Assembly: GCA_036703275.1 (NCBI GenBank)
Contig: DATNPK010000067.1
Location: forward strand, 1 to 35,871
Reading direction: 5' to 3'
Length of the DNA stretch: 35,871 nt
Source of the DNA: Coleofasciculaceae cyanobacterium
GTDB taxonomy: Bacteria > Cyanobacteriota > Cyanobacteriia > Cyanobacteriales > Xenococcaceae
This document shows positions 7,405-14,486 of this stretch, piece after piece. The translations under genes and the position numbers were made by a program. A model generated the notes under the pieces. It had not been told where the DNA came from, did not search any database, and saw only the letters and a program-made list of their open reading frames with translations. The stretch's first letter is position 1, and each line of letters begins with the position of its first letter.

Positions 7405-8637
7405 ATGTCTATTCCCCCCCGAAAGTCCACCAAAGCGCGTTTGATTGAAGCTGCCCTAGATTTATTTGCCGAAAGGGGAGTGACCGAAACAACCACCAAA
7501 GCTGTTGCCGAACGCGCTCGGGTTAACGAAGTCACGCTGTTTCGTAATTTTGGCAACAAGTACCGCTTACTTTTGGCAGTGATCCAGGATTCGGCAGTAT
7601 TTGCCAAGCTAGTTCATGCTTTAGTTGAGCAAGCCAATGCCAAAGATAATGTCGCCGATTTTTTGCGAGAATATGCTCGAGAAAGTCTGCGTACCCTAAA
7701 TAAAGCCCCAGATTTAGTTCGTTCTATTGTGGGCGAAGCAGGTAACTATCCTAGAGAAAATAGAATGGCGTTGGGCAAAGGGTTGAGTGAAGCTAATCGC
7801 TATGTAGCAGAATATTTAGAACAAGCGATCGCAGCAGAAAATTTGGAGAGTAATTTAAGTCCCGAACAGATAGTTAACCTGTTTAATTTCTTACTAATCG
7901 GCTATTTTGTCATTGAATCGAGTACCGAGGATTATACTTATTGGTCTGAGCAAGATGATTTGTTAGAGAGCATAGTAACTTTGTTTTTACAAGGTTCTTT
8001 CACCTCATTAAACAGCCAGCTTCAAGTTAGCGAAACTAGTATTATCAAGGTTAAGCCAGAAGAAGTAGCTGATTTGCCAGCCAGCCTGGTGCGATCGCTG
8101 TTTCGCAAAGCCAAAAAAACAGGCAAACAGGAATATGCTCTAATTTACGTGTTGTTTGGGGCGGGGCTATCTGCCACAGAAGTTTTACACCTAGAGCGAT
8201 TGCATTCAGTAGTCGAACCACACCAGCATATTCTACAGATCAATTATGGCGCAGAGCGACAAGTACCCCTAAATCATTGGGTGATGGGTTTTCGTTATGG
8301 CTCAACCAGTACCAATCCTTTAATTCAATGGTTGAAAAGTCGCAAGGATGAGCAGCCAGCGATTTTTATCAATGAAGCAAGCAACGCTATCACCGCAGCC
8401 GAACTACAAACTACTTGGCAAAATTTAACCGCAGATCTGTTAACTCCTCAAGGAGAGACTCCTGTAATAGAACAAGCTAGAAAAACTTGGTGTGTAGAGA
8501 TGTTGATGCGAGGCATAGAATTAGAAGACTTAAGTATTCTCAGCGGAATAAATGTTAAGCATCTAGAGCAATATGCTCAAAGAGCAAGAAACAAAGCAGC
8601 ATTAGAATTAGCAGCGCGTCTTGATAAGAAAGCTTGA
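7405..8637 (+). CDS. TetR-type regulator with tyrosine-recombinase-like C-terminal domain
   Basis: From ATG 7405 the protein has 410 residues, about twice a normal TetR. Residues 8-57 form a TetR helix-turn-helix (ARLIEAALDLFAERG..., VNEVTLFRNFGNKYRLL). Residues 58-200 look like a TetR ligand/dimer region. Residues about 222-400 resemble the catalytic domain of XerC/D-type recombinases: YALIYVLFGAGLSATEVLHL recalls the GxRxxE helix, and ARKTWCVEMLMRGIELEDLS followed by HLEQYAQ recalls the HxxR...Y block. The first arginine is replaced (S255 in GLSATE) and the HxxR histidine is lost, while R359 and Y390 remain, so it is probably not an active recombinase. I infer a DNA-binding or oligomerisation role. 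Its divergent partner is desC. Confidence 0.75.
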   Translation: MSIPPRKSTKARLIEAALDLFAERGVTETTTKAVAERARVNEVTLFRNFGNKYRLLLAVIQDSAVFAKLVHALVEQANAKDNVADFLREYARESLRTLNKAPDLVRSIVGEAGNYPRENRMALGKGLSEANRYVAEYLEQAIAAENLESNLSPEQIVNLFNFLLIGYFVIESSTEDYTYWSEQDDLLESIVTLFLQGSFTSLNSQLQVSETSIIKVKPEEVADLPASLVRSLFRKAKKTGKQEYALIYVLFGAGLSATEVLHLERLHSVVEPHQHILQINYGAERQVPLNHWVMGFRYGSTSTNPLIQWLKSRKDEQPAIFINEASNAITAAELQTTWQNLTADLLTPQGETPVIEQARKTWCVEMLMRGIELEDLSILSGINVKHLEQYAQRARNKAALELAARLDKKA

Positions 8638-8653
8638 TTTTTAATGAATTCAA

Positions 8654-9016
8654 CTAGAAACTTACCGTAATAACAATGCTGACTAATATTAGTAGAGCGA
8701 TCGCAATTATTCCTCGATTGCGATACAGCCAGTTTTTTATTCCTGTCCAACCCAGTTGACTCGCAGGAGTATCTATTTTTGCTACCAAAGGAGTTGCGGA
8801 ATCGTGAAATAAAATACAGCTTTTAGCATAGGGGCGTTGAGGAAAATTACAGGTGTCATCCAGGTGATAGGTACAGCGATCGCATAACCAAGTCTCATCT
8901 TCAGACTGATACAGGGGAATACTGGGATGACCAAAAGCTTTTAAAAGATTTTTACAGTGAGGACAAGTTACTGCCTGAGAATCTACAGATTGTTTACACT
9001 TAGGACAGTTAGGCAT
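8654..9016 (-). CDS. Zinc-ribbon protein with C-terminal membrane anchor
   Basis: This 120-residue protein opens with a zinc ribbon (CPKC at 4-7, CPHC at 18-21) and a second cysteine cluster (CDRC at 45-48, then C56 and C66). It ends with one hydrophobic helix (about 103-118) followed by only two or three residues, which suggests a tail anchor with the metal sites in the cytoplasm. No enzymatic motif is visible. The gene is convergent with the TetR-type gene (16 bases apart). Function unknown. Confidence 0.7.
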   Translation of the reverse strand: MPNCPKCKQSVDSQAVTCPHCKNLLKAFGHPSIPLYQSEDETWLCDRCTYHLDDTCNFPQRPYAKSCILFHDSATPLVAKIDTPASQLGWTGIKNWLYRNRGIIAIALLILVSIVITVSF

Positions 9017-9050
9017 TACGGAAAGAATTAGAGATAAGGGATAAATGATT

Positions 9051-9071
9051 AAGTAGCAAGTAGCAAGTAGC
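9051..9071. repeat. Heptamer tandem repeat (AAGTAGC x3)
   Basis: Three perfect head-to-tail copies of AAGTAGC lie between two minus-strand genes. Short heptameric tandem repeats are common in filamentous and related cyanobacteria. Function unknown. Confidence 0.7.
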
Positions 9072-9113
9072 GAAATATTGCTAACTGATTACTACGCAAA
9101 GCCTCAGCGATCG

Positions 9114-9431
9114 TTATTTGGCGGGAAATTTACGAATTTGAAATTCTTTACTTTCGGTCATTTTATAGTTGATGTTCATTTCTCTCATGATGGCAGAAAA
9201 TTTTTGTTCTATAGCAGCCAAATCTTTGGCAGGGATAGACTTCCATTGTTCGCGAGTTTGCCAACGGATTGTAAAAATTACTCGTTCTGGTGCTAAGGGG
9301 TCAATCCAAACTTCTTTACCCAAGAATCCAGGATAAGTCGCTAGAGAAGCCGTCCAAATTGCCTCATCTTTTTGAATAAACTGTTCTCGCGATTTTGAAT
9401 CTACCCTAAATTTAAGCCATTCAATAACCAT
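9114..9431 (-). CDS. TIGR03792 family protein (ABM-like fold)
   Basis: This 105-residue protein begins MVIEWLKFRV, which I recognise as the opening of the uncharacterised cyanobacterial TIGR03792 family. It resembles antibiotic-biosynthesis-monooxygenase-type ferredoxin-like folds, with the central GFLGKEVWIDP and VIFTIRWQTREQWKSIP strands. No cofactor-binding residues can be assigned. I chose ATG 9431 because it gives this conserved N-terminus; a TTG at 9443 would add four residues. It is divergent from the phasin-like gene, with about 85 bases between them. Confidence 0.75.
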   Translation of the reverse strand: MVIEWLKFRVDSKSREQFIQKDEAIWTASLATYPGFLGKEVWIDPLAPERVIFTIRWQTREQWKSIPAKDLAAIEQKFSAIMREMNINYKMTESKEFQIRKFPAK

Positions 9432-9517
9432 ACAATTCTGCAAAAAGATCGATAATATTTATATTGAAATATTCTACGATCTAATAGCATAGTAAATAAA
9501 TTTGAGGAAACAAGATA

Positions 9518-9844
9518 ATGGACAATCGCAACGACTGGTTAAGACAGCTATTAATGTTAGGTGTAGGCACAACTTCTTTGGTGGCGGAGAAAATTAGAGA
9601 GGTTAGTGACGAGTGGGTAAAAGATGGCAAAATTAATCCCGAGCAAGCAAAATCTTTTGTAGACGATTTTATGTCTCAGCTTAATACAGAATCAGGCAGC
9701 GTCAAACAGCAAGCTGAGCGGCAAATGAAAAATATGCTGCAAGATTTAGGAGTCCCCCGTCAGGCAGAAATGGATGAACTACGAGGACGGATCGATCGCT
9801 TGGAACGTCAATTAAGAGATCTAGAAAATAAAAATTGGCGTTAG
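9518..9844 (+). CDS. Phasin-family protein
   Basis: This 108-residue helical protein has an amphipathic N-terminal segment (WLRQLLMLGVGTTSLVAEKI). A KDGKINPEQAKSFVDDFM region follows, and then a C-terminal coiled coil (about 80-105, MDELRGRIDRLERQLRDLE). This layout matches small phasin-like (PhaF-type) proteins that coat polyhydroxyalkanoate or other granules. Cyanobacterial members are often found without neighbouring PHA genes, and none are seen here. GAGGAAA ahead of the ATG is a good ribosome site. It probably forms its own transcription unit. Confidence 0.7.
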   Translation: MDNRNDWLRQLLMLGVGTTSLVAEKIREVSDEWVKDGKINPEQAKSFVDDFMSQLNTESGSVKQQAERQMKNMLQDLGVPRQAEMDELRGRIDRLERQLRDLENKNWR

Positions 9845-10060
9845 CAAGCTGCCTGATTGAGCAGTATTTTTAGCATGATTGACTAAAAAAGGGACACAAT
9901 TGTTGCCATCGGCTAGTATTGAGACTACAAATTTGATGATGTTTGTATTTTCCTCATTAAAGTACGACAGGCTAAATAAAAACAAGGCTCTAAATCTATA
10001 TCTTAGTAAGAATTGAATTCTTATGGATTCTAGACCATATCCCTTTTAAAGGACGAATCT
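9845..10060. other. Intergenic region before the FHA relic
   Basis: No coding sequence is seen. A weak hairpin (CTGC / GCAG near 9850-9866, followed by TATTTTT) could terminate the phasin-like gene. The rest is AT-rich, with AAAGGA just before the GTG at 10061. Confidence 0.4.
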
Positions 10061-10415
10061 GTGATTACATTAACTTTATTTACATCCTCTTCAATTAGTA
10101 GCGGTTCAAAGCTGGACATTTAATGATGAACCAACTATCAAAATTGGCCGTGCGACCGACAATGATGTATTTCTCCTCAGCGCTATAGTATCTCGCTATC
10201 ATGTTGAAATTAGAAAGTCAGGAGAAGACTGGGAAGTGATTAATGTGGGTGCTAATGGTACTTTTATTGACGGTAAACGCGTCGAGCAGACTAAAGCGAT
10301 CGATGGAATGATATTTTGTCTGGCTAATGCTGACCCGAAAATTTTGATTAATATTAATCTTAAATCTGAATCAAATCAAGCTCGCTCGGATTCAGATCGA
10401 AAAAGGATAACATAA
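10061..10415 (+). pseudogene. FHA domain protein, frameshifted near the start
   Basis: A GTG at 10061 with AAAGGA upstream opens a frame MITLTLF. After one extra base at about 10079-10082, the plus-one frame continues HPLQLVAVQSWTFNDEPTIK and runs to the stop at 10413-10415. The shifted frame is a clear forkhead-associated phosphothreonine-binding domain: IGRATDND, SRYHVEI and NGTFIDGKRV carry the usual GR, SxxH and NG residues. The intact family in cyanobacteria begins MITLTLLHPLQ, so removing one T restores the expected protein exactly. No alternative start codon exists in the FHA frame. I read it as a pseudogene, with an assembly error as the alternative. Confidence 0.8.
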
Positions 10416-10691
10416 CCAACAGTCCATAAAGTCAAGACCTACTTTAATTAATGAAGGGGAGACAAAGTTGCTATAGTAAGCTCTGTATATGTTTACTTAC
10501 TCTCAAACCTTGGCAATCAAATGGGAGCGAACTTGATATTTTTAACATTAGTGCCGCCACCCATCACCAACATATATCCATTCCTAATACCCGTGTAGTT
10601 TCGTATAATCCCGTCCTAAAATAACTGCGTCTTGGTCTATTCTGACTTTCAAAAAGTCAAAAATCAGCAACAAAATTTTTCTCCAGCAGGG
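10416..10691. other. Intergenic region between FHA relic and DedA gene
   Basis: No gene is recognised. On the minus strand, bases around 10630-10550 read briefly as DAVILGRDYTKLHGY before a stop, possibly a decayed fragment, but I cannot assign it. A small hairpin (TGACTTT / AAAGTCA, near 10646-10662) lies beyond the DedA stop. Confidence 0.35.
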
Positions 10692-11321
10692 TTAGTCTTT
10701 TGATAGCAACTTCTTGGGTCCATACTGCCAGATAAATGGAGCTAATACCAGCAAAATTACTATTAACAGAGAAGCTACGCCAACTTGAGTAAACCAGCTC
10801 ACAATTTGCTCTAAAGAAACTGCTTTTCCCAAGAAAAAAGCAATACTGACAATAGTGGTTGACCAGACCGCAGCACCACCAAAATTACAAAGCAAAAATT
10901 GCTTATAGGGCATTTTGGTAATACCAGCCAAAGGGCCGGCAAATATTCTGAGTAAAGTAACAAAGCGACCAAAAAAGACAGCTTGAACAGCATTTTGACT
11001 GTAGCGATCTTTAGCTTGCTCTAACTGTTGCTCTTGAAGGCGAAAAATACGCCCAATTTTCACCAAAAGCTGCCAACCACCGACTCGACCAACCCAGTAA
11101 CCAAAATTATCTCCTAAAACTGCGCCAGCGATCGCGCTACTCAAAACTAACCAGTAGTTTAATTCGCCACTTCCCGACAAAAAACCGCCTACAATTACAA
11201 TAGTTTCTCCAGGCAAAGGAATTCCCATATTTTCGATGGCAATCCCCAAAAACACTGCCCAGTATCCGTAAAGGCGTGCAAGTTCTTCTAAGGTATCTAA
11301 AGTAAATAGCTCAATCGACAT
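10692..11321 (-). CDS. DedA family (VTT domain) membrane protein
   Basis: This 209-residue protein shows the DedA signature regions: ENMGIPLPGETIVIVGGFL (about 30-48), GDNFGYWVGRVGG, and FFGRFVTLLRIFAGPLAGI with its conserved arginines. About five hydrophobic stretches include two that may be re-entrant. DedA proteins act as flippases for polyprenyl-phosphate carriers or phospholipids and support membrane integrity. The exact substrate cannot be told from sequence. It is a solitary gene. Confidence 0.88.
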   Translation of the reverse strand: MSIELFTLDTLEELARLYGYWAVFLGIAIENMGIPLPGETIVIVGGFLSGSGELNYWLVLSSAIAGAVLGDNFGYWVGRVGGWQLLVKIGRIFRLQEQQLEQAKDRYSQNAVQAVFFGRFVTLLRIFAGPLAGITKMPYKQFLLCNFGGAAVWSTTIVSIAFFLGKAVSLEQIVSWFTQVGVASLLIVILLVLAPFIWQYGPKKLLSKD

Positions 11322-11444
11322 CCAGCGCCTTAACCACGATTAATGATTTTCTTTATCTTGACGCGGATGACGCAAGAGTGTCAATACAAGGATTATTTAA
11401 GGAAAGTTTAACAACATAATTTAGCGGCAATTTTAAGTTAAATT

Positions 11445-11693
11445 TTAGGTTGGAACAGCTTCGCCTGGACGCAGTTTTGACCATTTTCCCGTTTCTTGAA
11501 CAAAGCTTTGACAGCCGACTACATCCCATTCCATTTCAATAGTCTCGCCTTGTGTCCGAATATTGACGTTAATGCTGGGTTCGGTTGGCTCAAAGGTAGG
11601 ATTTTCGGTCAGATGGGGTTGTTGGTGCTGAGTCTCCACCGCATTATAAGTTTCGCAGCGGTCAACATAGTGGCAGTTAATACAGATACACAT
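11445..11693 (-). CDS. ycf34: Ycf34 family protein
   Basis: This 82-residue protein begins MCICINCHYVDRCETYNAVE, the hallmark of Ycf34. Cysteines at positions 2, 4, 7 and 13 probably hold an iron-sulfur cluster. The tail (EWDVVGCQSFVQETGKW, then LRPGEAVP) is also typical. Ycf34 is found in cyanobacteria and red-lineage plastids; work on Synechocystis links it to iron-sulfur binding and photosynthetic electron transport. It is divergent from cca. A long plus-strand frame over it is only its antisense shadow. Confidence 0.93.
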   Translation of the reverse strand: MCICINCHYVDRCETYNAVETQHQQPHLTENPTFEPTEPSINVNIRTQGETIEMEWDVVGCQSFVQETGKWSKLRPGEAVPT

Positions 11694-11777
11694 ATTTTTC
11701 TAACTGAACTTCATGCTTTAATTGTTAATCTAGCTCAGACCGCAACCGAATGGATAAGTTTAGTTAAATAAGTTTAG

Positions 11778-13010
11778 ATGGATGTAGCACAAATAAAGTC
11801 ATATTTAGCGCAGGTCAATTTTCCCTGCGATTTGAATCAATTGCCGTCTACTGCTTATTTGGTGGGAGGTTCAGTACGAGATGCCTTATTGCAGCGTAAT
11901 AAAGTTCCTCTAGATTTAGACTTTGTGCTGCCCAAAAAAGCGATCGCGACTGCCAAAGGGATTGCTAATCAATATAAGGGTGGTTTCGTGGTTTTAGATG
12001 AGGCAAGAGAAATTGCTAGGGTGGTGTTTGCGCAAGGTACGCTAGATTTAGCTCGACAAGAAGGATCGAGCTTAGAAACAGATTTAGCTCGACGAGATTT
12101 TACTATTAATGCGATCGCCTATAATATTCAAACACAAAAGTTAGTCGATCCCTTGGGAGGATTAGAAGATTTAGCCAAAGGTAGCTTGCGCATGGTTTCT
12201 GCTGAAAACCTTGAGGACGATCCGTTAAGATTGCTTCGGGCATATCGTCAGGCAGCACAGCTAAACTTTACCATTGAAGCCGAGACAAGAGCCACAATTA
12301 GCGATCGCGCTGCCTTATTAAAGACCATTGCTGCCGAGAGAGTTCAAGCAGAATTAAACTATATCTTTACTGCACCCCAGGGGAATAAATGGCTAGTAGC
12401 AGCTATCGAAGATGGTTTGCTCAAGTTTTGGCTGCCAAATATCGATCTTGAGCGGGTAAAAATAAAGCAGTTGGATAATGTTGCCAAAGGCATTAAATAT
12501 TGTTTTGAGTCTGGTTTGGAGCTGCCTGAATTATCTATCCTGGCTAAATTAGCCACTCTAGTTTCTCTTGACCCCAACACAGCGGAAATCGAATTGACTA
12601 AACTGAAATATGCTCGCGCTCAAATCAAAGCTGTAACTAAGACGGTCAAGTACTTACCACAATTGCAGCAGCTGACTAATTCCATGAGCCTGCGGGAACA
12701 GTACTTTTGGTTTTTAGAAGTCAAGGATATTTTTCCTGTTTTGATAGCTAGAGCGATCGCCATGGGAGTATCTTTAAAAATTATCACTCCTCTGATTCAA
12801 CGTTATTTAGATCCGCTGGATCGAATTGCTCACCCAAAATGTTTAGTCACAGGTAACGATTTAATCCGCGAATTAAACCTTAAACCTTCCCCCGTCATCG
12901 GTAAACTGCTGACACAAATCCAAATAGCCCAGATCGAAGCAAAAATCTTTACATCGCAACAGGCTATAGACTTTGCTAGCTCTGTCTTGCAATCTGATAG
13001 ATCAGAGTAA
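11778..13010 (+). CDS. cca: CCA tRNA nucleotidyltransferase (class II polymerase head)
   Basis: This 410-residue enzyme adds or repairs the 3' CCA (or part of it) on tRNAs. Visible class II motifs are YLVGGSVRDALL (27-38), the metal-binding pair DLD (46-48), DLARRDFTINAIAYN (102-116) and EDDPLRLLRAYRQA. Helical neck and body domains follow. No HD phosphohydrolase motif is seen in the C-terminal half. In some cyanobacteria the job is split between separate CC- and A-adding enzymes, and I cannot tell which activity this copy has. It is convergent with the GTPase gene, with only 23 bases between them. Confidence 0.88.
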   Translation: MDVAQIKSYLAQVNFPCDLNQLPSTAYLVGGSVRDALLQRNKVPLDLDFVLPKKAIATAKGIANQYKGGFVVLDEAREIARVVFAQGTLDLARQEGSSLETDLARRDFTINAIAYNIQTQKLVDPLGGLEDLAKGSLRMVSAENLEDDPLRLLRAYRQAAQLNFTIEAETRATISDRAALLKTIAAERVQAELNYIFTAPQGNKWLVAAIEDGLLKFWLPNIDLERVKIKQLDNVAKGIKYCFESGLELPELSILAKLATLVSLDPNTAEIELTKLKYARAQIKAVTKTVKYLPQLQQLTNSMSLREQYFWFLEVKDIFPVLIARAIAMGVSLKIITPLIQRYLDPLDRIAHPKCLVTGNDLIRELNLKPSPVIGKLLTQIQIAQIEAKIFTSQQAIDFASSVLQSDRSE

Positions 13011-13033
13011 ACTTCGGGCAAAATAATCCACTC

Positions 13034-14404
13034 TTACAGTTCTAATAACTCTTGTCTCAAGCGATAAATAAGCGTATTCGGTTCAACTTGAGATAATATT
13101 TCTTGAATTAGGGTTGAAGCCCCCATTTCGCCCCAGGTGCAGCCTTGTTCTAAATATATCTGTGCCACCCGACCGATTACGTAAGTTCCATATCCAGCGA
13201 TCGCTCCCTGGAGGGTGGCAGTACCCAAATAAGCGGTAATTGCGCCTGTGCTATCAAATCCGCTCGTCAAAACTGCCCCGCTTTTACCTACACCTAAAAA
13301 TAAGCTGCTGCCGAATTCTCCCAGTAATAATCCACCAGAACTGGCAATAATTCGCCTCAATAAGTTTCCTGCCTCGTAAGTAGTGATTGGCAGACCGTAT
13401 AGCTTAGACAGAGAACGAATTAGGGCTAAATCGGCTACCAGACCGCCAATTAAATCCACAATAATAATCGGATTTAGAGCGACGGCGATCGCTTTATAAC
13501 GGGCATACTTATCAATAATTTTCTGAGCTTGGGACTGACGAAGTTCAATTGTCTTGTAGGCAATGTTTAGCTGTGCATCTCTAGCCTGTACCAAAGCATT
13601 TAATGCTAACAACGATTTACCCTCCTGTTGCAAAATTTGCGCCAAAGCTGACTGCAATTCTTCTATTTGAGGCTCTGGATATTCCCAGGTATTTTCTACA
13701 GTACCGTCTAGCGATTCGGTTCTAACCTGTATCGGTTGAGGTTTAGCAGCTACCATAACAATTTCGTGGGGCATAATAATATCCTCTAAATTGCCTTGGC
13801 TGTGGGTAGCATTGAGCTGCTGTAGCTGTCGATAAATCTTGTGACGATCTTGATCGGGATAGAGATCGATCTTATTAAATACCAAGATCAAAGGCTTTTG
13901 AGTGTTTCTCAACTCACGCAAAGCTTCATACTCAGTTCGAGTAATATCTCCTGATACCACAAACAGAATTAAGTCTGATTTTTGGGCAATTTCTCGCGCC
14001 ATTATCGCTCTGGCTTCTCCTGCCACTTCATCTAAACCAGGAGTATCAATTAACTCAGCGTTTAGCCCTAGCTCTGGCAAAGGATTCCAGCGCAAAATAG
14101 TCAGAGATTGCGTCACACCGTGAAGTGGACCAGTGGTTACTACTTCTTTTTCTAGCAGAGCGTTAATTAAAGATGATTTACCACAGCTCACCAAACCAAA
14201 GGTGCTGATACGAATTGCCTTGCGGTCTAGCTTATCTAAAGCATTTTGGAGAGATTTTAAATCGCTTCTGACTGCGGCTTGAAGGCGATCGTCTGGAGGA
14301 GAACCGCCATGACGGCGAAAACCAGAATACCAAGAAATTGCCTGTTGTAGGCTAGCATGAGCCTGATTTAGTTGAGCTTCCTGCCTCGATGTTTTTTTGC
14401 TCAC
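13034..14404 (-). CDS. Era-like GTPase with DUF697-type C-terminal region
   Basis: This 456-residue protein has a GTPase core: G1 GLVSCGKSS (70-78), a likely G2 threonine in HGVTQS, G3 DTPGLD (120-125) and G4 NKID (177-180). The C-terminal half holds hydrophobic, glycine-rich segments (IIVDLIGGLVADLALI and GGLLLGEFGSSLFLGVG). These resemble the DUF697/YcjF-type domain and suggest membrane association. The start is GTG at 14404; no ATG is available before the G domain. It lies 82 bases downstream of the PgpH-type gene on the same strand, so co-transcription is likely. Substrate or partner is unknown. Confidence 0.82.
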   Translation of the reverse strand: MSKKTSRQEAQLNQAHASLQQAISWYSGFRRHGGSPPDDRLQAAVRSDLKSLQNALDKLDRKAIRISTFGLVSCGKSSLINALLEKEVVTTGPLHGVTQSLTILRWNPLPELGLNAELIDTPGLDEVAGEARAIMAREIAQKSDLILFVVSGDITRTEYEALRELRNTQKPLILVFNKIDLYPDQDRHKIYRQLQQLNATHSQGNLEDIIMPHEIVMVAAKPQPIQVRTESLDGTVENTWEYPEPQIEELQSALAQILQQEGKSLLALNALVQARDAQLNIAYKTIELRQSQAQKIIDKYARYKAIAVALNPIIIVDLIGGLVADLALIRSLSKLYGLPITTYEAGNLLRRIIASSGGLLLGEFGSSLFLGVGKSGAVLTSGFDSTGAITAYLGTATLQGAIAGYGTYVIGRVAQIYLEQGCTWGEMGASTLIQEILSQVEPNTLIYRLRQELLEL

Positions 14405-14486
14405 GGTAAAATAATGCGCTTGATGTGAATTAACCTGATTGATAGTAATTAAATTAATTAAAAAGTGACAGATTGCTGCTTTATTT

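Noticed and set aside
11496-11771. 91-codon plus-strand frame opposite ycf34
   Set aside because: It is antisense to a well-recognised gene and has no family features of its own.
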